Notes under the pieces: generated by a model
Database searches by the model: none
What the model was told of the DNA's origin: nothing
What the model saw: only the letters and a program-made list of their open reading frames with translations
Program-made: the position numbers and the translations under genes
Shown: piece by piece, positions 12,701 to 26,337 of the stretch
How positions within the stretch are numbered: position 1 is the first letter of the stretch
How the letters are laid out: the number at the start of each line of letters is the position of its first letter
From: Rotaria macrura
Lineage: Eukaryota; Rotifera; Eurotatoria; Philodinida; Philodinidae
NCBI GenBank assembly: GCA_900239685.1
Contig: OENT01000785.1
Location: 1 to 64,000 of the forward strand
Reading direction: 5' to 3'
Length of the DNA: 64,000 bases

Positions 12701-15700
12701 TCTAGCTTATCGTTCTGATGGATTCTATCGAGTTGTCATATGAAAATATTAACCGATCAATAGAATATTGAAAAGAATTTAATGATCCAAAGTCTTTTGT
12801 TTCATTATCGGAGAAGTCACCAGTTTTTAGTGTATTATCATCAAAATTTATGCAAAAAGTAGTTGAGTACAGTCGATTTTTAAGTGAACTATATACGTCA
12901 TTGTTTTATCCTTTCTGAATCTTTCTATACTCTTTCAATATCTTTTGTATCCTATTAGAATTATCTATAAAATGCTAGTCGAATGCATTCATATCAAGCT
13001 ACGTGTACCTATATCTTATCAAGAGTAATTAGAGGCCATGAAGTATATGATTATTGATGAAAATGAATAAATAACTGTGAAATTTCGAATTTATTTTCTT
13101 CAGACATGTTTCAAATATGGACATGCACACTACGTGATGCTGGATACAGCGAACGAGCCCTTTGCCTTTATCAACTAATGATTGAGTTACATATGGATTT
13201 AACAAACAACGAAGTTAAAATTGATTTTCGCCAGCGACTAGATACACTGGAAAAAACATGGGATACAAATAAACAACGGTAAAAAAAATAAAGTTAAATG
13301 ATTGAATTTCTAAAAATAGTTTTCTTTTGTCATTTAGTTTCGGAGAACAGTCCGATGTAGAAAATCCCTGTGCATATATTGAAAATGAGCTTTCATCATT
13401 GTCAGAACATGAAAATAATTTGTTTAATTCAACCTATCAATCCTGGATATTGATCGAACAAGCACGAATAGATTTCTATCAATTGAAAATTCTCAATCAT
13501 GGTATTCATTTTCATTCGGAACTTCTACAATCATTAACAGATTCTAGCCAAATCGATAGTGATATAATCAATGTATCATTTCAACGTTCTATTCGTCCGT
13601 TTCTATTTCAATTAAATGATCAACGACAATTCATTCAAATCATTATTTATTATCTTCATTTTCTTAATGCTTTGCCTCAATTACCAATTTTACAAGAAAT
13701 TTTAAATAAACTTAAAATTTCATTATCAAATCATTTGCAAGAACAATTATTTATCGATAATGAATTCATACAACTCTGTCCATTAATACATCGAGCATCT
13801 GGTGTACGTACGGAAAAAAATTTTTCTGTCGAGTACATTGCAAAAATTTATGAACACATTATTGCAATACAATCATTGAAATCATGTGATATTGAATTCA
13901 TCCTTCTTTATTGGTATTATCTAGCAGAAAATGTTCGTGAACTTAAACATCAAAGTAAATCACTGCTTCATCACGATATTTTTCTCATCCATACATATAA
14001 AATATTTCGAAGTAAACCATAGTGAAGGATTAGATTCATATATCGGCAAGATGATCTTACACATATCGAATTACATTTCTATTGCACTTCAGTCTAATTT
14101 GTTTTAGAACTCGTTATTTGCAGTAAAAATTCAAATTAAACGTAGTACGAGTTCGAAAACGGGAACAACGCATAGAAAATACTAGAGGAGAAGGATAAAG
14201 ACAAAAAATGTCTTCTTTGTTGATAGAACAACAGTAACGTAATAAATCGAGGCTCCTCGATAGACCTAGAATCAACAACTATCGCACGATATATCAATGT
14301 ATATGTGAGAGAGGGTACAGGCCTCTATATTATGGTACGACGAATAGATATCTGGTATCATTCACATTATCGACTACGCATAGATAGATATGTCCTTGAG
14401 TACGTTGAATCGATCTGTGATTGTTTCCACTAAAAAATATGTCGCATGTAGAAGCCGACGAGAAAAAGATGACCTTGCATCTCTATGACTAGAACAAATA
14501 TCTTGACAAAAATTAGAGGTCAAACGAATAAACGTACGTCTAGAAAAATTATTTTGCTTGTCTTATCACAAGTCCACTTGCCCCGTTTTCGTACTTACAG
14601 TCAAGGGCAAATAAAATGTACTTTTCTGCTTTAATGAATAAATTTATATCATGCACTTCATTTTTCAGTTGACCAGATGTAAATACAAGTAAGAGTATTT
14701 GAGTGAAAATTAAACTTTTCATATTTATGCGCTACACAATTTACCGTAGGACATTTCTGACATAGATCTAATTTCTTCAAAAATACTATCGATCCCAACA
14801 TATAATGATGAGATCGTACAATTTCAATAGTAACCATAAAAATAGTTTTCTATCAAACTAGGAAATAGTGACATAAACTCAGATGTATGCTTCATCGTAT
14901 TTTCCCATTATTCCTAGTATTAACTGGATGGCTTGTGGTTTGAATGGTTGACATGTGATGTATGAATCTTAGTTTGAAAACAAAAAATAATACGTTTAAG
15001 ATCAAAATCTGCTTGATTGGAAATTTATAGAACTATGTAGGTTATTCAAAGGTTGTTTTTTTTCTAAATTTTGAATAGTTCTTAGTTTTTATTCAATAGG
15101 CTATTAATGCACATACAGTATATTCGATTTTCAAATATTATTAGGATATCTCACAAGTCTTTTGGTAACAAGAAAGCATGAAACTCGAATATATTTGTAA
15201 ATAGAACAAAACAAAACATATATCTGTATGATTGTCAGATATCGTTCAGTTATAAATCTTATATTGATTTTCAGTTTGAAAACTTAGTACATGGTAATAA
15301 ATCAGACTCAATAGATCAGTTTTTCGAAACGATTGCTAACTGACAGAAAAGATTGCATGATACTATTTTTCTTGTTGACATACGAGAATCCTTCTTAGTT
15401 GCATAGATCCTATCTTTCTCTTATTAATACATGATATCAGTTCAACTACTACTAGGTATGTTATACAGACGTAGTTGATGAGAATGAAACGAATAAGAAT
15501 TTTAAATGTTGGAAAAGAAAAGTGTTTATTAGAAGTAAAAGAGCAACTAATCTAACAAGAAAATAATTCTTCGTTTTTATTAAATCTAGTAAATTACAGA
15601 CTATTAGCCGATTCTATTTTGAAAGCTCATTCCAAACTGAAAAATTGATTTCTCCTAATTTGAAAGTTTTCCATCTTGTCGTTTTGTTTAACCCCAGTAC

Positions 15701-18700
15701 TACCAACCAGGGTCTAAATCGACTCTCTTCTAAAAAAAATAAGAAGATGCTATGAAAACGTTTTTTTCATGGGCTAAAGTATGAGATACATTATGAATGC
15801 TATACAGTCGTCTCATATGAAAGAAACATAGATGTGACAAAGTATCATTCTGCTGTACAAATGTTTTTCTCTCTTGTTTGCTTTCTTCTCTTCTGCGTTT
15901 AGGGTGTGGATGTGAATTGAGCAAACACTCACAGATACCCTCGCTGAAAAATCTAGAAAACTTTACACAAAGACATTCAAAAAGATCTACCTTTGGTTGG
16001 TTATCCATGTACAGAAACAGAATTAGAAGCATCGATTACGAATTCCACACAGTCCAATCGAAAACGATGTTCATTTTCAGATTATTTAAGTGATATAAAA
16101 GTTTCGAACACCTGTTACAGATGGTCAGAACCTGTATGCTATTAACATAGTGTGAAACTCGTGTTTTTATTAGTTGTTCTAAATAAACAAAACCTGTTAG
16201 TTTAGTCGTTTTTCATTAAGTTGCATAAAGAAATAATCCGCCTTTAACCAAATACTTGGTGAAAAGTGGAAAAAATTACCGTTTCCATGATACATTCTAT
16301 TTGTTTTAGCTAAAAACAGGCTTGGAAGTACTAGGGTTAAATTCTAGAGCATTTAGAACTAAAGAATGTCTTTCAGTTCGAGAGAGCAGTAAGTGAAATG
16401 AGACTAATCGAAACAATAGTCGCTGTGGCCTACAGAAAAGAAAGTGCAAAGGAGGTGGAAACAGTTAGCATCGTGTTTCTCTTAGCTTTATGAAAGATTT
16501 GTAAGTGATTTAGAAATAGGAAGTTTTACAGATGTACAAATTGAAAATGTCGAAAAAGGAATGGCGATAAATAAATATCAATGAAAACAATTTCGAAAGA
16601 ATGGATCATGATGAACTTGATCAGAAAGGTAAAGCTTCTCTTTTCTTTATCTCTACAAATAGAAACAGATGTGTTGGCGATGAAAATTAAATATAAAAAA
16701 GTAATAAATCGATCAAGTTCATTTTTTTCTACGCGATCAAGAACGATAAACCATTCATTCATTCTTCAGCATTGATTTCTTTGTTATTGTATCGTTCACT
16801 GACAGTATCTATCCGTTTTTGTATAGCACCATTAGAGTTAGATTTAGGATGTCTTTGAGCACTTCTATAGAATATTGAAATAGACTTTCATTCATTCACG
16901 ATACATCCAATAAATGACGAGATATTTGCCGGTGTTCATTCCATACGTGCTTTTAATCTTCTATGAAATCATAAATATATAGAGAGTGTGTAGGTAGAAA
17001 GGATAGTGTCGAGAAAGAACCATACCGAATACTTTTTATTAACGGTATCTTAATATTTTCGACGTTTTCATATCCATTGGTTTTATGTACTTGAAAAACA
17101 AACCAAAAAACATTTCTTGTCATGAAAAAATTCATGTTCAAAAAATTGATCTTTCAAATTCTTGCTTAAAGACTGTACCCAGGGGCGACCAAATCGAATT
17201 TTAACAACTTCGAACGAATCGAAATCTTCTGGAAAAAAAAACGATTTTATTTCTTGTAAAGAATTCAATTTATCTTTCATAATCTTCTTAGATTCATCAT
17301 TATCGAAAGTTCGTTTGAAATCTTTACAAACAATAATAAAAAAGTATTTATCATTGGAACAATATCGTACATGTCTTCGTCTTTATACACATTATGCACG
17401 TCTTGAATATGAATATTTTCAACGTACAAATGAAAGTCGTCGTATATTTGAATTATGTTTTCAAACGATTCGTACAAATCCAACAAATTTTTCTTCATTT
17501 GATTCTTATGCTGATCTTTGCTATTGGCTTTCAACCATGCTTCTATGTGAATTTAATTTGAATCATTTATTTGATCATATGTTAAAAATTCTATTAGAAA
17601 ATTCAAAATTCGTTCCTATTGATAAGTACATTAATAGAGAAACACTTTGTTCATCGATAACATTTGTTTTAAATAAATTATTTCCAAATACACAATTCAA
17701 TGATGTTATAACACTTATTATTGATTGTTTAAAATGTCGAAAATTCTCTAAATGGGATCAACCATCAAATCAAGATTGGTCAACATACTTACGTCAAAAT
17801 ATATATGTATCATTTGAATTATTATTTATTTTTCTTAACTATTCATATTTATTAAATGATCCATTTGATAAATTACATCATATTTTATTAAACTCGGTGA
17901 TACCATTAATTAATGAGCAACGTAATAAAACGAATCAAATCATTATTGATTATATACTTCGATTTTATTTATTCATACTTTATAATGAATTATATAGTGA
18001 ACATCTTCTATTTAGTCAATGTACAGAGTATTTAAAAGAATTATTAGAACATCTAAAATGGCCATCGATTATTCTATTGAAATTTCTATCAGTATATACT
18101 TGTTTTTTACCATTGTATGGTAGTTATGTTAATGAATATGAAAAAACAATATTAGCCCATAAGTATAATCAAAAACATGAATATCGATTAATTACGAAAA
18201 TGTTTGTTTTGCAAACGAATTTAATTCGACATTTAAAAATACAGAAAGCTAGTGTTACCAATAAAAAACTTAATTCTGGTTATGAACATCGTGTTAGACA
18301 TATTTTGAGACAATTAATTCAAGAATATCCTTATTATGTAGAATTATGGCTTTTTTATGAACATTTTGAAAGATATTCACCGAATAATAGTAGAGTTAAA
18401 GGAGTTCTTTATGAAGCTATGCAAAATTGTCCATGGGCTAAAGTAAGTTATTCGATTGAATGAGAATATTATAGAAAAAGAACTTGAAGAAAACATACTG
18501 AACTTCTAGATATCTATAATGTAGTAAACCAGTACATCATATATATGTCATAATTAGCGATGAATAACCTGAGTAAACAATTCGAATTGTTAGTTTAAGA
18601 CTCTTTAGATTCTACGAAGTGGCGTCCTCGTTCAACATAGTCCTGAAGTTCTTTCAATCATACTTAGAAAAATCACTTTTGATGTGAAGCTTTAGATAGA

Positions 18701-19883
18701 AACAATTCTTGATAACATATCTGTTTGATGTGATAGTAATGTACCAAGGCACTTGTACTCGAGTATCGCCCCCCCCCCCACTCATTGTATGTTTGTGTGT
18801 ATGAAGTGCTCAATAAATTTACTAGTGAACGAGACGCTTTGTTCAATGTTTTACCATTTGAACTTGAGGTTATTCCGTTGAAACATTGTGAAATTCTCTG
18901 GTTGGTCTCATGCTGAGGTAAAGTGCCGAAATATATTCATGTATAACATAGATGCTGTTGCCATGGATCTCGCTTAGCATAAGAATAGCAAAAAGATCTG
19001 AAACTAATCCTATATATTGGTTTCATCAATTATAAAGAACGAGTAGTAATTCAAGGCAAATAAACTAACAGTTCGATTCTTTTGCAGAGAATTTTCGTTG
19101 CTCTGTTGAAGCTACATATCGCCAATTGATGTCTAATTTGGAGACGTATTCTGTTACGCATAGTTCGTAATTCATTAAGAGAGACATGTCCTTTCTCAGA
19201 GGATCATAGGCATCATAATCGACTACGACAAGGTTGTTTAAAAAGCTTGATCTTTGTACTAAATTTTGATAATAGCATCCGAAATAAAACATACATAGTG
19301 TCAACGTTTTTTATGGAAATAAGTGTAACTAAATGTATTGAATTGAAGTTGGATGTTGATACTCGGAGAAGTCATGATGGTACAGGTACGATCATATTAG
19401 CTCTCATCGTCATTGTATACCATTTTAGTAGTCATGAGCTTACATCACGCATCGATACAAGTTCTAATAAATACAAAATCAATCTGTAGATCGTCTCATT
19501 CATCAGTGTTGTTAGATAGGTATAGAATTTTCAACGTAGACCTGATATGTACTCTTGTACGTATCACATACGCTGATTCATCAAGTGAATGTGTCCTATC
19601 ATTAGTATTGTACCTCGAGTTTCGATAAACAGTTGATCAGAATAGTATAGTTCTCTAGTTCGCAGTCATCTTCTCTCTTCTTTTTTTGAAACAATCATAT
19701 GTATACATTTAATTTACCATTGTGTATTTTTTTTAGACTCTGTATATGAAATCAATATCCAATACAACTGATGATTCCGAATGGAAATTATTCTTAAATG
19801 TGATGCTAAAAAGCAACATACATGTTTTATTTTCTCTTGAAGAATTTAATATGTTAAAAGAATTGTTCGAAATGAAAACATAA
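9724..19883 (+). CDS. NRDE2: NRDE2 nuclear RNA-interference-defective-2 homologue
   Basis: Nuclear protein that binds the exosome helicase MTR4 in mammals and restrains nuclear RNA decay; in worms it acts in nuclear RNAi. Exons: 9724-9820, 9870-10047, 10860-11545, 13104-13278, 13338-14011, 17292-18442, 19737-19883, giving about 1035 aa (human 1164). Supporting blocks are TWLENKSF (human VWLEDIQ), a REQPHSFDAWKELIDYQ HAT-like repeat, WTCTLRDAGYSERALCLYQ (human FLRQAGHSEKAISLFQ), LYTHYARLEYEYF, and the C-terminal RVKGVLYEAMQNCPWAK (human RSKGVFYKALQNCPWAK) at about 971-987. The N-terminal acidic/basic region is much shorter than in vertebrates. The first intron only keeps frame as a GC..AG intron (GCAAGT donor at 9821). 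Introns of 0.8, 1.6, 3.3 and 1.3 kb make this gene over 10 kb. The PC start codon is 104 nt after the stop. Confidence 0.9.
14012..17291 (+). other. 3.3-kb intron of NRDE2, no recognised content
   Basis: Largest intron in the window. It is AT-rich with stops in all frames. Open stretches near 15730-16093, on both strands, and at 16526-16775 have no recognisable family signature. No terminal inverted repeats, transposase, tRNA or snoRNA box pattern could be picked out by eye. An old, decayed insertion is possible but not shown. Confidence 0.5.
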
Positions 19884-19986
19884 TAAACATTTTTCGTGTA
19901 CATTTTAGATATAAGAAATATAAAAATCTCACTTTGATAGTTTTGTAACTATCAACTCAGGAAAACATCTACGCAAGTCTTTCAAG

Positions 19987-22900
19987 ATGTATAGAGTTAA
20001 TAATCTTCTTCAAACATCCTACTGTATTCGTTCAACATTTGCTTCATGTAAACGTTTATTATCAACGAAAGCTAATGAACAACAAACACAAGGAAAGAAA
20101 TATGAAGTTCGAAAAATAAATAAACTTCTTGTTGCAAACCGTGGTGAAATCGCTATTCGAGTATTTCGTGCATGTACAGAAAATAATATTCGTACGGTTG
20201 CTATTTATTCAGCTGAAGATGAAGGACAACTACATCGTATTAAAGCTGATGAATCATTTAAAATAGGACGAGGCTTATCGCCGATAGCTGCCTATTTGAA
20301 CATACCTGAAATAATTAAAATAGCAGTTAAAAATGATGTTGATGCCATACATCCAGGTTATGGTTTTCTTTCGGAAAATGGTGATTTTGCTAAAGCATGC
20401 CTTGAGGCTGGTGTCATTTTTGTTGGCCCAACACACGATGTTATTTATCGAATGGGTAATAAGTTAAATGCACGACAAGCAGGTAAAACACAATAGGATA
20501 TAAAACTGAAATCATTCCATATAGTAAACTAACTATCGCTCTTTTAAGCTATCGATGCTAACGTACCAGTCATACCTGGTACGAAGGATGCTGTTAATGA
20601 TCTTGATGCTGTACGTGAATTTGTTAAAGAACATGGTTATCCAATAATGCTCAAAGCTGCACGTGGTGGTGGTGGTCGTGGTATGCGTGTAGCAACGAAA
20701 GAAAGTGAATTAGAAGAAGCATTTCAACGTGCTTCATCAGAAGCTAAAGCAGCTGTTGGCGATGGACGATTATTTGTCGAACGTCTCATTACACAAGCAA
20801 GACATATTGAAGTACAAATTATTGGAGATCACTTTGGAAAAGTCGTACATTTATATGAAAGAGATTGTTCTGTACAACGACGTCATCAAAAAGTTATTGA
20901 AGTTGCACCAGCAACAAATCTCGATCCAGTTATTCGAGAACGTATGACATCGGATGCGGTACGTCTGGCTAAATATGTTGGCTATCAAAATGCTGGAACA
21001 GTTGAATTTTTACTTGATAATCAAGGACGACATTATTTTATTGAAGTTAATTGTCGTTTACAAGTTGAACATACATGTTCAGAAGAAATAACTGGTATCG
21101 ATATTGTACAATCACAAATAAAGATTGCTGAAGGTGCACCACTAGCAGATTTGGGTCTTGAACAAGATAAAATTAAAATTATGGGCGCCGCTGTACAATG
21201 TCGTATGACAACAGAAGATCCAGCTAATAATTTTACACCAGATGTTGGTAGAATAGATGTTTTTCGTTCAGCTGAAGGATTTGGTTAGTATTGAAAATGG
21301 AATTTTCAATGAAAAAGAGCTGTATTATTTCGTTCTTTCAAGGTATTCGTATTGATAGTGCCTCTGCTTATACCGATGCTGTCATCAGTCCATTTTATGA
21401 TTCACTGCTAGTTAAAGTCATTGCACATTCACGTAACCATCAAGAAGCATGTGCTAAAATGGTTCGTGCACTTCAAGAATTTCGTATTCGAGGTATAGAC
21501 AAAATCAAACATATTTATTCAAATTAATAACGAAGATAATTACTTTTGCAGGTGTTAAAACAAACATTCCATTTTTGCTCAATGTTCTTCAACATCAACA
21601 ATTTCTCGAAGGTTCAATAACAACAAGTTTCATAGATGAAAATCCAGCTCTATTTAAATTTGTTCTAACACAAAATCGTGCTCAAAAATTACTTAATTAT
21701 CTATCAGAAATTTTGATTAATGGACCATTGACACCATTGGGTACAGATATTAAACCGATGCATATAAAACCTGAGCTACCACATATAAAAAAGAAAGAAA
21801 TTCCCAATGGTTGGCGTCAAGTTTTATTACAAGAAGGACCTGAAGGTTTTGCCAAAGCTGTTCGTAAACATCCAAAGTAAAATAATAAAATAACATGAAC
21901 GATAGCAGTATACATATGTTGATTTGTGTTGTTAGGGCTTTAATTATGGATACAACCATGCGTGATGCTCATCAAAGTTTACTAGCAACACGTGTACGAA
22001 CGTGTGATCTAAAAAAATCAGCACCTTATGTTGCAAAAAATTTTTCACAATTCTTTAGCTTAGAAAATTGGGGCGGTAAGTCTATTTCGTTTTGAAAGCA
22101 AGCAAGATTCTTACAGCGAAGAAAAGAGAACCGACTTGTTTAGGTGCTACATTTGATGTTGCACTTCGTTTTCTTCATGAATGTCCATGGGATCGTCTAG
22201 TCGAATTACGAGAGTTGATTCCAAATATTCCATTTCAAATGTTGTTACGTGGTGCAAACGCTGTCGGTTATTCAAATTATCCAGACAATGTGATTGATGG
22301 ATTTTGTAAAATGGCTGTTGATCATGGAATGGATATATTTCGTATATTTGATTCGTTAAATTATTTACCAAATATGAAAGTTGGTATTGATGCTGTTGGA
22401 AAAGCAAATGGTGTTATATCAGCTGCTGTTTGTTATACAGGCGATGTTGCTGATGCAACACGAACAAAGTATAACTTAGATTACTATACTAAATTTGTTG
22501 ATGAACTTGTTAAAATGGGTATTCATATTTTGTCTATCAAAGGTAATGAACGTATATTTTATTTAAATGATTTTGTTTTGACATAAAAACTTATTTTTAG
22601 ATATGGCTGGTCTTCTAAAACCACAAGCAACACGAATGTTAATTGATGCCATTCGACAAAAACATCCTGATTTACCAATTCATTTACATACACAGTAAGG
22701 AGACATTCGTCAAGACTTCGATATGTCTATGCATTTGATCATTCTCGGTTTTTTTCAATAGTTGACACTATATGTAAATATCAGTGAATATTCAGTTGCC
22801 CAATGATAAAACCCATTTGACTGAAATTGTTCGCTGTAGTTCATATTTCGTTTTTTCTTATACTATAGATAAACATTCCCAAAGCACTCCAAAGAGAATC

Positions 22901-25900
22901 AATCATATTACTCATAGTATCCGAAGGGTTTAAAAACGATTGTACGTTGCACTCGTTACTTCCAAACATGGCAAATCTTTTACGAGAGAAATGTTACTTT
23001 CAAATGTATATGTATACGACTTCTAGAAATAGTTCACCTAGTTAGAAATGCAGTAGGTTCTAGAACCAATCGTTCGTTTAAACTATATTTTTCAACGTAT
23101 AAATAAGATATGAAGAACTAGTAATTCACAGAATTCGAGACTGTAACTTATTGTTAGAATTGTTATTCTGATGCTTCGTCATGCACTGAAAATGAATCCA
23201 TTTTTGAATTCTATCTCCAACATGAGTTATATCTATGAGTAATATATGAACTACACAAACATAGATTATTACTGATATGAGTTTCTTCATCAGAACAGGC
23301 TATGGAAATAGTTATTAAATTCAAATTTTGATTTTGATTTTCATGGAAATTACTCTATTGGCAATATTTTAGTTTTGATCGGAATGAAATGAGATGTTGA
23401 TTGATCTTTAGAAATTGTGTTAAACAAGAACTAATAGTAAATTGTTCATAACAAGAACGCTTCTTCAACTTGTTCGTATCTTTCATTTCATGATATTTAC
23501 TTCAACAAGATTAATCTCTTATTGCTTATATGTGTATATGAAAATAAGATAGCAAAAGAATCTTCTTGAAATTAAATTTAGATTATCAAGCAAGATGATG
23601 AATATTCAAAACTATGTAAATATCTACTTTGAGTATTGAAATTTCTTATATCAATAATATATAGTTTGCATAAAATCCACATTGTTTTTTTTTCCAACTT
23701 ATGCACAGTTGTACACTAAATTATTCTAACAAATGAAAAGAACATCAACAATATATCTTCTTTGCTGTATTATTTCTCTCCCTCCCTCATTTGTATTATT
23801 TTCTAGTGATACAGCAGGAACAGGCATAGCCAACTACATGGCTGCATTTGAAGCTGGTGTTGATGTTGTCGATGTAACTGTTGATTCTATGAGTGGTATG
23901 ACATCTCAACCAACGATGGGTGGTCTTGTTGCTGCCTTACAAAATACAAAATATGATACGAATATAAATCTAGAAAAAGTCAATGAATATTCAGCATTTT
24001 GGGAACAAACACGTTTACTCTATGCTCCGTTCGAATGTACAACAACAATGAAAAGTGGTAATGCTGATGTTTATAAAAATGAAATACCCGGTGGACAATA
24101 CACAAATCTACAAGTAAAATTTACACATGCGGTATTTTTATTTTGATTTACTATTGAATTATCCATCTAGTTTCAAGCGTTCAGTCTTGGTCTTGGTTCA
24201 CAATTTGAAAATGTTAAACGTTCATATATAGAAGCAAATCAACTTTTAGGTGACATTATCAAAGTGACACCGTCATCAAAAGTTGTTGGTGATCTTGCAC
24301 AATTCATGGTACAAAACAATTTAGCAGCTAAAGATGTACGCGAACGTGCCGATGAACTTTCATTTCCATCGAGTGTTGTAGAATTCATGCAAGGTCAACT
24401 TGGACAAGTAAGTTCGTTTGTTTTCATGGCATGTTTTTTTTTATGAGAATATGCCTCGACTTTAGCCACATGGTGGATTTCCTGAACCACTTCGTACACA
24501 AATGTTGAAAGGAAAGAAGAAAATTGATGGCCGACCAGGTGCTGATTCTAAGCCGTTAGATTTTAATAAAATTGAAGAAGAATTAAAGAAAAAATTCGGT
24601 GATGTCATACGTAAATGTGATGTTATGTCCTATGTGATGTTTCCAAAAGTACTCGAAGAATATATTGACTTTAAGAAACAATATGGTCCAGTCGATCTGT
24701 ATCCAACAAGAGTATTTTTCGTTGGACCAGAATTAAATGAAATGATGGAGTAATATGATCATGAGAATATAAATGTTTCGATTCGTTTTTCATTCTTTTT
24801 TCTAAATTTTAGTATTGAAATTGAGCATGGAAAAGTTCTTCATATTGTTGTATTAGCTATAAGTGAATTAATGGTTGAAACAGGTGAACGTGAAGTATTC
24901 TTTCAAGTCAATGGTCAATTACGTTCCATGAAAGTTAAAGATAAGGCTGCTATTAAAGATCAAAAAGTTCATCCAAAAGTTGACAAGAGTAAAAAGAATC
25001 AAATAGGTAAGTCAAATGAATGTAGAACAATCAAAACTCTTCGCTTATATGTTTTATTGAATGGAAACAGTTTTTTTTTCATTTTCTTGAATTCTATATT
25101 CATAGATGATATATTTTGATAGATTAATCATTAGAGTTCCTCAGAAAATGATTATTTTTTATGTGTAGTTCAATTATATTATGCTAATCTAAGTACACTA
25201 TGAAAAAATAATCTGAAAAATATTCGTACTACGAACAAAGTGCAATTTATTTTTCTTTAATGTCATAGTTATCGGTAGAACTATTGAAAAGATTTCTATT
25301 TGGATTTTAATTTGAATATGAATCTTTCAATAGATGTTGAACAAAATAATTTGTTGTAAAAGGTTTGAATATTCTTTTTTTAAGTGTAAAATAATGTCAT
25401 GATGATGATGATGATTTATTCTTGAATAATCTTTATATTTCGAATGAAAATAAATCACAGCTAATTATGAATACAGTTTTCGAATAATGGATTAATAATA
25501 AATCAATTCTCAAGTGCACTAATTGCGCCCTATGTATAAACTTACGAAATATCGTGAATTTATTCAAATTTATGGTAGCACTACAATGCGAAAGTCTATT
25601 ACAAGTGAAAGGAAATCGTCGTAGTTGCATCTAAAAAATAGTTAATCATGTGCATTCATTGAGTTTTCATTATAATTGTGGATACTATAGTGATATTGTT
25701 TTTCTTTTAATCTTAGGTGCACCAATGCCTGGTCAAGTATTAGACATTAAAATCAAGGAAGGTGATTCCATTAAAAAAGGTGATACAGTCGTTGTTTTAA
25801 GTGCTATGAAGGTATGAAGAAACATGCCAAGGAGACATTATCATCATTTTCATGTTATTTATTTAGATGGAAACAGTCGTAAAGAGTACAGTCGATGGTA

Positions 25901-25971
25901 AAGTAAATAAAATTCATGTTAAAGTTGGTCAACAAGTGCATGGTGATGATTTGGTTGTGGAACTCGAGTAA
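19987..25971 (+). CDS. PC: Pyruvate carboxylase, mitochondrial
   Basis: Biotin enzyme that carboxylates pyruvate to oxaloacetate for anaplerosis and gluconeogenesis. Thirteen exons give 1186 aa (human 1178): 19987-20482, 20549-21283, 21343-21492, 21552-21876, 21936-22075, 22144-22542, 22601-22694, 23807-24113, 24171-24407, 24466-24749, 24813-25006, 25717-25811, 25867-25971. Residues 1-35 are basic/hydroxylated and look like a mitochondrial presequence. The biotin carboxylase begins [18 protein letters not shown], with ATP-grasp GGGGRG near 204. The carboxyltransferase domain starts near 570 with [12 protein letters not shown] and includes [15 protein letters not shown]. The biotinyl domain is C-terminal, with biotin-accepting Lys1152 in SAMKM. 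That lysine is the last codon of exon 12. Introns 7 (1.1 kb) and 11 (0.7 kb) are long. No frame damage. Confidence 0.97.
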
Positions 25972-26337
25972 ATAAATATACACGATACACAGAATCCTGA
26001 TCATAATAAATATGATTCAATTGAACTTTGATGTGTTGACACAAAAATTGTTGATGATGCTCATTCTATTTTCTCATGGGATTTTTATTCTTTTTCGCTC
26101 TTGTTTTTTTTGTGTGCATTTATTCCGCCGAACTGTACTGGCGCAGTGAATGATAGGAAGAGCTGTTGTTTGTTTGTTTGTTTTTCTAGGGTAGATTGAT
26201 AATGTATAGTTGTAGTCTTTTGATAGCATTGATAATAAAGCTCTTTTACTCTTACTTTAGATTATTAATTTGTATTGTGAAAGTGTCCCTATTCATTTTT
26301 TTATGAAAGAAAACAAAAGCAATCTTAAAGATAAATA
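25972..26337 (+). other. PC-MCRS1 spacer
   Basis: A 366-bp spacer with a likely PC polyadenylation signal at 26234-26239 and an AT-rich run up to the MCRS1 ATG. No gene seen. Confidence 0.45.
26234..26239 (+). terminator. Polyadenylation signal AATAAA (pyruvate carboxylase)
   Basis: AATAAA about 265 nt past the PC stop codon, followed by T-rich sequence. Assigned by motif and position only. Confidence 0.4.

Noticed and set aside
15730..16093. Open frames on both strands in the long NRDE2 intron
   Set aside because: Short, overlapping on opposite strands, low-complexity; no family recognised.
18769..18780. C-run considered as telomeric or structural (G4/i-motif) element
   Set aside because: A lone homopolymer of about ten C in an intron with no neighbouring C-tracts; not enough for a quadruplex-type claim.
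22695..23806. Possible extra gene in the 1.1-kb PC intron 7
   Set aside because: Exon phases on both sides join the PC frame exactly (HTH-DTSG/DTAG junction) and no internal exon chain was found.
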